From Legionellaceae bacterium (GTDB taxonomy: Bacteria > Pseudomonadota > Gammaproteobacteria > Legionellales > Legionellaceae): a DNA stretch of 5,167 nt. The position numbers and the translations under genes are program-made. Within the stretch, counting starts at the first letter, position 1. Each line of letters opens with the position of its first letter. The notes under the pieces were generated by a model that worked only from the letters and a program-made list of their open reading frames with translations, had not been told where the DNA came from and did no database searches. Positions 1 to 5,167 of this stretch are shown here, in pieces. The stretch lies in NCBI GenBank assembly GCA_027449525.1, contig DAIDLK010000085.1, positions 1 through 5,167 of the forward strand, in the 5' to 3' direction.

Positions 1-291
1 ATGCGTATGGTGATGACCGTATTTTATCTGCTCCTCATTTTGTTCGGCGTTAGCTTTGCGGCATTGAATGCCAGGGCTATTTCACTCAACCTCTACGTTA
101 CCACGATCACATTGCCCGTTTGTATGTTGATGATACTAATGCTAGGGCTTGGTATGCTCTTTGGATTTATTTTGTTTTTAGGTCGATATTGGCGGCTAAA
201 GGCGGAATATCATAAAATAAAGGGCCAGCTTAAATTAACTGAAAAAGAAATTAAAAATCTACGCGCTATTCCTTTACACAATCAACATTAA
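1..291 (+). CDS. lapA: LapA, lipopolysaccharide assembly protein A (inner-membrane)
   Basis: Small inner-membrane protein that works with LapB in controlling LPS assembly and LpxC level. The 96-residue product has the family architecture: a first hydrophobic segment at about residues 5-24, a short polar loop containing the typical 'LNARAISLNLY' stretch (compare the Gln/Asn-rich loop of E. coli LapA), a second hydrophobic segment at about 36-60, then a basic, coiled-coil-like cytoplasmic tail with alternating Lys/Glu at about 65-90. E. coli LapA is about 102 residues, so the length fits. The gene sits 12 nt before lapB, the conserved arrangement. The window begins exactly at the first ATG, so no ribosome binding site can be seen. 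ATG codons at residues 1, 3 and 5 are all possible starts, and an upstream start cannot be excluded. Identification rests on topology, tail and neighbour rather than on a catalytic motif. Confidence 0.88.
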   Translation: MRMVMTVFYLLLILFGVSFAALNARAISLNLYVTTITLPVCMLMILMLGLGMLFGFILFLGRYWRLKAEYHKIKGQLKLTEKEIKNLRAIPLHNQH

Positions 292-292
292 T

Positions 293-298
293 AGGGTG
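293..298 (+). promoter_or_regulatory. Ribosome binding site for lapB
   Basis: AGGGTG lies in the 12-nt gap between lapA and lapB, 5 nt before the ATG at 304 (about 8 nt measured from the AGG core). It supports the chosen lapB start, whose product begins directly with the expected membrane anchor. Confidence 0.55.
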
Positions 299-303
299 TT
301 TAA

Positions 304-1473
304 ATGATTTATTTCTGGCCACTTTTGCTGCCTGCTGCTGCTTACTCAGGGTGGTGGATAGGCAAGCGACGTACTTTGTTTAAAGCGAATCAATCCGTTA
401 ATCAATTATCGCGCGAATACGTGGTCGGTTTAAATTATTTATTGAATGAGCAACCGGATAAAGCCGTTGATGTGTTTATTAAATTGTTGGATGTTGACAG
501 TGAGACGGTAGAAACCCATTTGGCGTTAGGTAGCTTGTTCCGTCGACGTGGCGAGGTTGATCGCGCCACTCGAATTCATCAAAATTTAATCGCTCGTCCT
601 CAGCTTAGTTTAATGCAACGTCAGGACGCGCTCATGGCGCTGGGCCAAGATTACATGAGCGCGTGTGTGTTTGATCGCGCTGAACGTATCTTTCTGGAAG
701 TGTTAGAGTTTGGTGGACCACATGAAGCAGCCAGTTTGTCAGGATTGTTAGCTATTTATCAACAAGAAAAAGCCTGGGAAAAAGCATTGGAGGTGGTAAA
801 AAAAATCGAGCTGACCACCGGTACCAACATGGCGTCTCAGGCCGCGCATTATTATTGTGAAATGGCGCAAGAGGCCGTCAAAAACGGGGCGGAGGAAAAG
901 GCTTATGCGTTGGTTAAGCAAGCACTTTTAGTTGATGGCCAATCCGTTCGCGCTAGTTTGATGTTGGCAGAAATAGAAATCAAGCAACAACGGTATCAAT
1001 CGGCGATTAAAGGTTTAAAACGTGCCTTAAAACAAGAGCCTGAGTTTCTCATGGAAATGATTACCCCATTACTAACCTGTCACCGCGCGTTAGACACCAT
1101 GGATGAGCTCGTTGATTACTTAGAACAAACCTTGGTGGCGCATCCTCGAGCCAGCGTGATTTTTGTGATTGGTGATTATTTACGCCAAGAAAAAAGTGAA
1201 GACTTAGCGATTGACTTCGTTTCAGCTGAATTAAGTCGTCACTCATCGATTCGTGGTTTAAATCGGCTCATCTACTGGCATTTAGAGTCTGCGCATGGCA
1301 AAGTGCGTGATAAATTACAAATGCTGTATAATATTACCAGTAAATTTCTAGAAGATAAGCCAATTTACCGCTGTAATCATTGTGGTTTTTCAGGAAAATT
1401 GTTGCATTGGTTGTGTCCAGGCTGCAAACAGTGGGGGCGTATTAAACCAATTCATGGTTTAGAAGGGGATTAA
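304..1473 (+). CDS. lapB: LapB (YciM), TPR protein with C-terminal rubredoxin-like zinc/iron knuckle; LPS synthesis regulator
   Basis: LapB is anchored in the inner membrane, faces the cytoplasm and acts as adaptor between the FtsH protease and LpxC, the committed enzyme of lipid A synthesis, so it limits LPS production. The 389-residue product matches the length of E. coli LapB. It has an N-terminal membrane anchor (about residues 3-18, followed by the basic stop GKRR) and a long array of helical TPR-like repeats from about residue 37 to 330, with repeated A/L/G/A pattern positions such as 'HLALGSLFRRRGEVDRA'. A C-terminal metal-binding knuckle has two CxxC pairs (C357/C360 and C371/C374), followed by the family ending W-x-R-I-K-P-x-x-G-L. 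All four cysteines are present, so the metal site should be functional. The gene lies between lapA and pyrF exactly as in enterobacteria. Confidence 0.96.
   Translation: MIYFWPLLLPAAAYSGWWIGKRRTLFKANQSVNQLSREYVVGLNYLLNEQPDKAVDVFIKLLDVDSETVETHLALGSLFRRRGEVDRATRIHQNLIARPQLSLMQRQDALMALGQDYMSACVFDRAERIFLEVLEFGGPHEAASLSGLLAIYQQEKAWEKALEVVKKIELTTGTNMASQAAHYYCEMAQEAVKNGAEEKAYALVKQALLVDGQSVRASLMLAEIEIKQQRYQSAIKGLKRALKQEPEFLMEMITPLLTCHRALDTMDELVDYLEQTLVAHPRASVIFVIGDYLRQEKSEDLAIDFVSAELSRHSSIRGLNRLIYWHLESAHGKVRDKLQMLYNITSKFLEDKPIYRCNHCGFSGKLLHWLCPGCKQWGRIKPIHGLEGD
1463..1469 (+). promoter_or_regulatory. Ribosome binding site for pyrF
   Basis: AAGGGGA inside the last codons of lapB, 6 nt before the pyrF ATG at 1476. 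It is one of the two strongest Shine-Dalgarno sequences in the operon and fixes the pyrF start although only 2 nt separate the genes. Confidence 0.65.
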
Positions 1474-1475
1474 GC

Positions 1476-2171
1476 ATGCCGCGTAGCGAACTCATTGTTG
1501 CGTTGGATTGTGACCAACTGCCACAAGCACTCGCTTGGGCAGATGTGCTTGATCCCAGCTATTGTGCAGTGAAAGTCGGTAGTGAGTTATTCACGCGCGG
1601 GGGTGAACCTTTGGTGCGTCGGCTGGTTGCGCAAGGGTTTAAGGTGTTCTTGGATCTGAAATTTCACGATATTCCCCACACGGTAGCGAGGGCTTGTGCT
1701 GTGGCGGCCGATTTAGGCGTTTGGATGTTGGATGTGCACCTTGCCGGCGGTTTAGCGATGCTACAAGCCGCCCATGCGGCGCTCATGCCATTCGGTACGG
1801 AGCGCCCGTTATTAGTGGGGGTCACGGTATTAACCAGTATGGATAACCCAATGCTGAAACAGGTGGGAATCGACAAGCCAACCTCTGCCCAATCAGAACT
1901 CTTGGCGGGTTTGGCGCACACTGCTGGTTTGGATGGCGTCGTGTGTGCGGCAGTTGATGTACCGATAATGAAAGCGGCTTATGGCACGAGTTTTCTCACC
2001 GTGACGCCAGGTATTCGTCTCGCCGAGGATGCGTTACAGGATCAAGTGCGCGTAGTTACTCCGGTTGAGGCGCAGCAACTGGGTAGTGATTATTTAGTGA
2101 TAGGGCGTTCGATTACGCAAGCGGCTGATCCTGCCAGTCGTGTAAAGCTCATTCTGAATAGCTTGTTGTAA
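1476..2171 (+). CDS. pyrF: Orotidine 5'-phosphate decarboxylase
   Basis: Catalyses the last step of de novo UMP synthesis, OMP to UMP plus CO2, as a cytosolic dimer of (beta/alpha)8 barrels. The 231-residue product shows the complete active site: substrate-binding D11 in 'ALD', K33 in 'AVKVG', and the family signature 'DLKFHDIPHTV' carrying D60, K62 (the catalytic lysine) and D65, which form the charged Asp-Lys-Asp-Lys tetrad. The phosphate-binding segments follow near the C-terminus: 'VTPGIR' and the final 'VIGRSIT'. Length is normal for bacterial type-I enzymes (about 230-245). The start is supported by a strong Shine-Dalgarno sequence and by the family-typical N-terminus reaching 'IVALD' within ten residues. 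It follows lapB by 2 nt and abuts the next gene directly. Nothing suggests loss of activity. Confidence 0.98.
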   Translation: MPRSELIVALDCDQLPQALAWADVLDPSYCAVKVGSELFTRGGEPLVRRLVAQGFKVFLDLKFHDIPHTVARACAVAADLGVWMLDVHLAGGLAMLQAAHAALMPFGTERPLLVGVTVLTSMDNPMLKQVGIDKPTSAQSELLAGLAHTAGLDGVVCAAVDVPIMKAAYGTSFLTVTPGIRLAEDALQDQVRVVTPVEAQQLGSDYLVIGRSITQAADPASRVKLILNSLL

Positions 2172-2576
2172 ATGGAACAGCTGACGCAGGAACAAGCAGT
2201 TACTTTATTTCATCTTGGGATTGAGCGTTGGGTAGTGAGGCCATGGCCTTTGCAGGCAAAAGCAGTGCCGCTGTGGATTGTTCATGAAGGAGCGGCTTTG
2301 AGTGGAAAGGCGCTGCGGTTATTAACGAATATGATGCGTAGTATTCAACTTTCTCCAACGCAAATCCGCGTATTGGCAACGGAGGAACTCGCTTTTTTGC
2401 TACCTAGCGTTGAGGTGCCACGCGCGATTTTAACCTTAGGTAAGGTTACGCACCCATTGCCAGTTACCGAGCTGACTGTTAATAGTGTTGGTTTATCGTA
2501 TTTATTGGCGCATCCCGCGGATAAAAAATCCGTGTATTTGGATTTATTACGCATTCAGCACTTGTTGCTAACATGA
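2172..2576 (+). CDS. holD: Probable DNA polymerase III psi subunit (HolD)
   Basis: Psi links the clamp-loader complex to chi and so to SSB at the replication fork. The 134-residue product is diverged but follows E. coli HolD (about 137 aa) along its length. The N-terminal segment 'LFHLGIERWVVRP' (residues 12-24) resembles 'LQQLGITQWSLRRP', the region of psi that contacts the clamp loader. 'IQLSPTQIRVL' (58-68) resembles 'LTVSPDQVLQL'. 'LTLGKVTHPL' followed by a 'V.S..L..L.A.P......' pattern resembles the C-terminal part, and the ending 'RIQHLLLT' aligns with the helix at the end of psi. This comparison was made by eye from memory of the E. coli protein. The start codon abuts the pyrF stop (TAAATG) with no Shine-Dalgarno, which suggests translational coupling, and the stop overlaps the next start by 4 nt. 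In E. coli holD lies beside rimI, so this location is different. The alternative is an unrelated small conserved protein. Confidence 0.68.
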   Translation: MEQLTQEQAVTLFHLGIERWVVRPWPLQAKAVPLWIVHEGAALSGKALRLLTNMMRSIQLSPTQIRVLATEELAFLLPSVEVPRAILTLGKVTHPLPVTELTVNSVGLSYLLAHPADKKSVYLDLLRIQHLLLT

Positions 2577-3010
2577 AGGTCAATGGTGTTACGTTCATGG
2601 AGTTATTGGTTGTTGTCGCGATTATCGCACTTTTAGTTTGCGCCAGCCTTCCTCATTGGACAAATCAACCAGCACCTGTTGTTCGAGCTCAGTGTGTTGA
2701 AGAATTGGCACAAGTGGTGCGTTACGCACGCATCCAAGCGTTATTGCGCCACCGTTCACTCAGTATTCTTCCGCTTGCTGGCGATAATTGGGCACAGGGT
2801 GTGCGTTTGCAAGCGGGTGAGGTTATTTTGCGCGAATGGGTCTGGCATCATCCAGCTACCCGTTTAGTCTGGCATGGTTTTCGCGCAAGTCAGCAGTTAA
2901 TTGTTGACTATGATTTAGCGCGCTTGGCAATGAACGGCTATTTTACGGTCGAGTATGCTGGTGAGTGGTTACCGCGCATTGTGGTAACGCGTTTTGGTCG
3001 AGTGAGTTGA
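2573..3010 (+). CDS. fimT: GspH/FimT-type minor pseudopilin (type IV pilus / DNA uptake)
   Basis: Minor pseudopilins are made as prepilins, cut and N-methylated by PilD, then built into type IV pili or type II secretion pseudopili. The 145-residue product starts with a short basic leader ending in G5, followed by 'VTFMELLVVVAIIALL': cleavage after G5, the obligatory Glu at mature position +5 (E10), and a hydrophobic helix to about residue 26. The rest is a small beta-rich globular domain (about 40-145) with the GspH/FimT feel: a helix 'ELAQVVRYARIQALLRHRSLSI' region early (about 39-60) and a C-terminal 'VVTRFGRVS'. Two oddities: mature residue +1 is Val rather than the usual Phe, and the end reads GRVS where competence FimT proteins carry GRxR. 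No Shine-Dalgarno is visible; the start overlaps the holD stop as ATGA. GspH versus FimT cannot be settled, because no other pilus or secretion gene is in view. Confidence 0.8.
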   Translation: MKVNGVTFMELLVVVAIIALLVCASLPHWTNQPAPVVRAQCVEELAQVVRYARIQALLRHRSLSILPLAGDNWAQGVRLQAGEVILREWVWHHPATRLVWHGFRASQQLIVDYDLARLAMNGYFTVEYAGEWLPRIVVTRFGRVS

Positions 3011-3014
3011 TGTT

Positions 3015-3020
3015 AAGGAG
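3015..3020 (+). promoter_or_regulatory. Ribosome binding site for kdoO
   Basis: AAGGAG, a near-perfect Shine-Dalgarno, 6 nt before the ATG at 3027, in the 16-nt gap after the pseudopilin gene. It decides the start and contrasts with the two preceding genes, which have none, so kdoO is likely translated independently of coupling. Confidence 0.8.
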
Positions 3021-3026
3021 AATAGC

Positions 3027-3896
3027 ATGCAGGAACCGGTGGCAAGTGTAGCGATTGATTTATCCCAACAGGTAGCAAAGCCCCTATTACAATCTATCTT
3101 GCCGGCGTTAGAGTCTGGGATTGTGATTCATTTTCCAAAGCATGCATTTACCCCGCTGGATCACGAGCTGCAGTTGATGACCAGCTTACCAATCGATCTA
3201 AAGAAGAAAAATATCAGTTACCATTATCTCACCCAACAATTAGGCGGAATTTCTCGTCAGCACGCAAAAGCCTCAGCGTTGCAAAGCTTGCTTAGCCGGT
3301 ACGCGGTGTTTGCGCACCAACTGATAACAAAAGTTTGCCCGCCGTACAAACATGATCTGCGTTGGGGACGCACCAGTTTTCGACCGACTGAGATTGCGGG
3401 GCGGGTTACTTCAAAGCGTCAGGACGACACGCGGGTACATGTGGATGCCTTTCCTGCCACACCGGTCGCTGGTGAACGTATTCTGCGGGTGTTTTGTAAT
3501 ATTAATCCACAAGGGAACGCGCGTGTCTGGCATTTAGGTGAGTCGTTCCCTTCCGTGGCTGAGCGCTTCTCGTCGCAATTGCCGCGCTATAGCCGTTTTA
3601 AAGCGCAGTGTTTACAGGCATTTCAGGTAACTAAAACATTACGCACCCCTTATGATCATTACATGTTACATTTGCACGATTGCATGAAGTTAGATGATCA
3701 CTATCAGCAGCAGGTCGCCAAGCATCGGATTGATTTTCCGGCAAACAGCAGTTGGATTGTGTTTACCGATCAAGTTGCGCATGCCGCACTCAGTGGTCAG
3801 TTTGCTTTAGAGCAAACATTTTATTTGCCCGTAGCGGCGATGGTTAATCCCGAGCAGGCGCCATTGAAACAACTTGAGCGCATGGGGTTAATTTAA
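3027..3896 (+). CDS. kdoO: Kdo 3-hydroxylase, Fe(II)/2-oxoglutarate dioxygenase of LPS inner core
   Basis: KdoO enzymes hydroxylate the outer Kdo residue of Kdo2-lipid A to a Ko-like sugar, using Fe(II), O2 and 2-oxoglutarate; they were described in Burkholderia and Yersinia. The 289-residue product carries the hallmark region 'RQDDTRVHVDAFPATP' (about residues 131-146) with metal ligands H138 and D140. Then come 'GERILRVFCNINPQGNARVW', a 'LHDCMKLDDHYQ' segment, and 'FPANSSWIVFTDQVAHAALSGQFALEQTF', which supplies the probable distal ligand H252. This gives the HxD...H facial triad with more than 40 residues between. The protein ends with the family-typical 'PLKQLERMGLI'. No signal peptide or membrane helix is seen, in keeping with action at the cytoplasmic face. 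Length is normal. It ends the probable operon, and its last 9 nt overlap the end of the convergent gene. Confidence 0.9.
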   Translation: MQEPVASVAIDLSQQVAKPLLQSILPALESGIVIHFPKHAFTPLDHELQLMTSLPIDLKKKNISYHYLTQQLGGISRQHAKASALQSLLSRYAVFAHQLITKVCPPYKHDLRWGRTSFRPTEIAGRVTSKRQDDTRVHVDAFPATPVAGERILRVFCNINPQGNARVWHLGESFPSVAERFSSQLPRYSRFKAQCLQAFQVTKTLRTPYDHYMLHLHDCMKLDDHYQQQVAKHRIDFPANSSWIVFTDQVAHAALSGQFALEQTFYLPVAAMVNPEQAPLKQLERMGLI

Positions 3897-4868
3897 GCAG
3901 GAGCGTTGATCCACTAAGTTAGTACCAGGGACGCGTATTTCGGTTTGTTGAGTTCCTGGGATACGCTGACTAAAAAATTGTAAACCTGGAAATAAATTCT
4001 TTAGTTTAGACACGACAGAGACTTCTTCCTCATGGCTTACCTGCACTGCGGCCGAGACAATGCACTGTTCATCGTGTGAAAAGATAAAAGGCAATTGGGT
4101 CTTTTTGTTAAATACAGCCGCCAAACTTGGACTGCCGGGTAAACAATCCTTTGTAGCCGTAAGTTGTAAAATAGCTTTGATCATTTCAAACGATTGCTTG
4201 CGAGGGTCAAGGTACTGTACCACGTCGGAGCCAAAGTGCTGGGTACGGTAGGCCGCATCGTGCAGATGAATCCATGGTTCCAGACCAATCACCGTAAGGT
4301 CAGGCTCAGGGATTATTTCACTATGAAAAATAGTATAAGCGAAGGCTTGAGCAGCATAGCGCGGGTGAGCCTGAAGCTGCCTTACCACGTAGTGGTGATG
4401 AAACCCAACGACAAAAATAACCCCTCCGGTTGCTCGAGAGGACTCATGCGCTTCGACAACAGCGTTGACCATTACTTGATCGCGCTGCTGCATGACTAAA
4501 TTGCGTGCAGCGTAATTTGCTGCATACGCATGCTGGTTGTTTGACGTGAGGGCCAATTCTAACTGATGATCACCTTCAAGTGCGGTATCTTCTGTTTCTG
4601 GATCAATGAAACGGCACATCAGACCCAACGCACAAAATTTATCGTAAACGTTAATTAAGGTTTGGATATTTTTTCCGGCAGGGGAGCTGGTCAGCATCGG
4701 CAGCATCTCCCGAAGGTAATTAAAATACGCATTTGGTTCGTGCTGGTCATTTAACTCCAATAACAATTGGGTGTATCCGAGGTCACGTAATTGTTCGGCA
4801 TTATCCAATAAAAATTGATACGCAGATCCATGAATATAATTGTCAAAAATGATCAGTGAGCGAGGCAT
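3888..4868 (-). CDS. Conserved-looking protein of unknown function, TraB/ChaN/EreA-like motif pattern
   Basis: I do not recognise this 326-residue protein with certainty. It has no signal peptide or membrane helix and is probably cytosolic. The N-terminal part reads like the opening of the ChaN / TraB / erythromycin-esterase type of enzymes: 'IFDNYIHGSAYQFLL' with H13-G14, a helix ending at 'DLGYTQLLLEL' with E38, then further on R129-D130 and M133 in 'QQRDQVMVNAVVEAH', and 'GVIFVVGFHHHYVVRQL' with G155 and H157-H159. A His, a Glu after 'G...L.LE', an 'R(D)..M' helix and a 'vGxxH' strand in this order are what those families use for metal binding or catalysis. This is pattern recognition, not an alignment. 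The C-terminal part (about 200-326) has no motif I can name. The ATG at 4868 is preceded by only a weak ACGGA-type ribosome site but by a good promoter. The gene is convergent with kdoO, their ends overlapping by 9 nt. Confidence 0.85.
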   Translation of the reverse strand: MPRSLIIFDNYIHGSAYQFLLDNAEQLRDLGYTQLLLELNDQHEPNAYFNYLREMLPMLTSSPAGKNIQTLINVYDKFCALGLMCRFIDPETEDTALEGDHQLELALTSNNQHAYAANYAARNLVMQQRDQVMVNAVVEAHESSRATGGVIFVVGFHHHYVVRQLQAHPRYAAQAFAYTIFHSEIIPEPDLTVIGLEPWIHLHDAAYRTQHFGSDVVQYLDPRKQSFEMIKAILQLTATKDCLPGSPSLAAVFNKKTQLPFIFSHDEQCIVSAAVQVSHEEEVSVVSKLKNLFPGLQFFSQRIPGTQQTEIRVPGTNLVDQRSCLN

Positions 4869-5091
4869 GTGAGTCCGTAAGGTAAAAATTTGTCATAGTA
4901 TATAGAATGATGGCTAACAGTTCAAATGATGAGATTCATGCGATTAGCTCCGTACGGGACGAAAAACCACTGAACCATACGTGCCCAATGATATGGACTC
5001 ATCCTCCCTTTTAAACGGCTACTAGATGAGCCAAAATGTTTTTATGAACGAGAACATCAATTTTTTTAGGGTCTAGTGTGGTGTTACTCAA
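4869..5091. other. Intergenic region with no convincing gene
   Basis: About 223 nt, more AT-rich than the operon. Apart from the minus-strand promoter it holds an 8-bp perfect palindrome CCGTACGG at 4950-4957 and a T-run at 5061-5067. Open frames here are very short: a 34-codon plus frame from 4910, and a 26-codon minus frame 5002-4922 whose Shine-Dalgarno-like GGGAGG touches the ATG without spacing. I see no tRNA, no clear hairpin terminator and no recognisable insertion-sequence end. Confidence 0.6.
4897..4925 (-). promoter_or_regulatory. Sigma70-type promoter for the convergent unknown gene
   Basis: Read on the minus strand, a -35 box TTGAAC (plus positions 4920-4925) and a -10 box TATACT (4897-4902) are separated by exactly 17 nt. 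The -10 matches the consensus at five of six positions and the -35 at four. Transcription would start near 4890, giving a leader of roughly 20 nt before the ATG at 4868. The placement directly before a long open frame makes it credible. No operator is recognised. Confidence 0.6.
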
Positions 5092-5167
5092 TTATTTATC
5101 AAAAGCATTTATCAAAGCAGAGACATTTTGAATGATTTTGTCTGGGGACTCACTTATAACCCATGAC
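5092..5167 (-). CDS. Possible C-terminal end of a minus-strand gene, cut by the window edge
   Basis: On the minus strand one frame is open from the window edge to a TAA at 5094-5092, encoding 24 residues that end '...PDKIIQNVSALINAFDK'. The other two minus frames stop within a few codons. The predicted amphipathic helix after a 'VISESPD' turn looks like the end of a real protein, and a gene in the same direction upstream of the unknown gene is plausible. The stretch is too short to assign a family, and a chance open frame of this length is quite possible. Confidence 0.35.
   Translation of the reverse strand, partial: SWVISESPDKIIQNVSALINAFDK

Noticed and set aside
3927..3962. CCAGG...CCTGG inverted repeat just after kdoO
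   Set aside because: It is a short stem with a long loop and no T-run, inside the coding region of the opposing gene, so it is not a credible terminator.
4194..4499. 101-codon plus-strand open frame inside the convergent gene
   Set aside because: It is a shadow of the minus-strand gene: no ribosome site, no recognisable motif, and the opposing 326-residue frame has its own promoter and clear protein-like strands and helices.
4922..5002. 26-codon minus-strand frame preceded by AAGGGAGG
   Set aside because: The Shine-Dalgarno-like bases touch the ATG with no spacer, the product resembles nothing I know, and the frame overlaps the promoter of the next gene.
4910..5014. 34-codon plus-strand frame beginning ATGGCTAACAG
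   Set aside because: There is no ribosome site, the composition is not protein-like after the first residues, and it lies across the minus-strand promoter.
5020..5067. Possible plus-strand terminator: ATGTT...AACAT followed by a seven-T run
   Set aside because: The stem is only 5 AT-rich pairs with a 12-nt loop, and there is no plus-strand gene for it to end.
4869..5153. GTGAGTCC at 4869-4876 repeated in inverse as GGACTCAC near 5146-5153
   Set aside because: An 8-bp match almost 270 nt apart, without further similarity or target-site duplications, does not support a mobile element.

Overview
The window is a compact stretch of a gammaproteobacterial chromosome. The evidence is the lapA-lapB-pyrF order, which is the same as in Escherichia coli, followed by a recognisable DNA polymerase III psi subunit (HolD), a protein family essentially restricted to Gammaproteobacteria. 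Moderate base composition, FimT-like and Kdo-hydroxylase genes and an unassigned protein would fit a Legionellales-type or related lineage, but the sequence alone does not settle the taxon.

Layout. Positions 1-3896 hold six plus-strand genes packed as one probable operon: lapA (1-291), lapB (304-1473), pyrF (1476-2171), a holD-like gene (2172-2576), a GspH/FimT-type pseudopilin gene (2573-3010) and a Kdo 3-hydroxylase gene, kdoO (3027-3896). Gaps are 12, 2, 0, -4 and 16 nt, so no internal promoter or terminator is evident. lapB, pyrF and kdoO have Shine-Dalgarno sequences. holD and fimT have none and are probably translated by coupling (stop-start abutment TAAATG, then an ATGA overlap). A convergent gene of unknown function (3888-4868, minus strand) overlaps the end of kdoO by 9 nt. 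It has a good sigma70-type promoter at 4897-4925. Upstream of it lie about 220 nt without a convincing gene, and at the window edge there is what may be the C-terminal end of another minus-strand gene (5092-5167).

Function. Both ends of the operon concern lipopolysaccharide. LapA/LapB are inner-membrane proteins that set LPS output through FtsH-dependent LpxC turnover, and KdoO hydroxylates the Kdo sugar of the LPS inner core. Between them are pyrimidine synthesis (PyrF), the replicative clamp loader (HolD) and a type IV pilus/DNA-uptake minor pseudopilin. I see no mobile element, CRISPR array, RNA gene or obvious novel multi-gene system. The most interesting items are the unassigned minus-strand protein, which carries a spaced His/Glu/Arg/His pattern resembling the TraB/ChaN/erythromycin-esterase type of enzymes, and a FimT-like protein that lacks the last Arg of the C-terminal GRxR DNA-binding motif.
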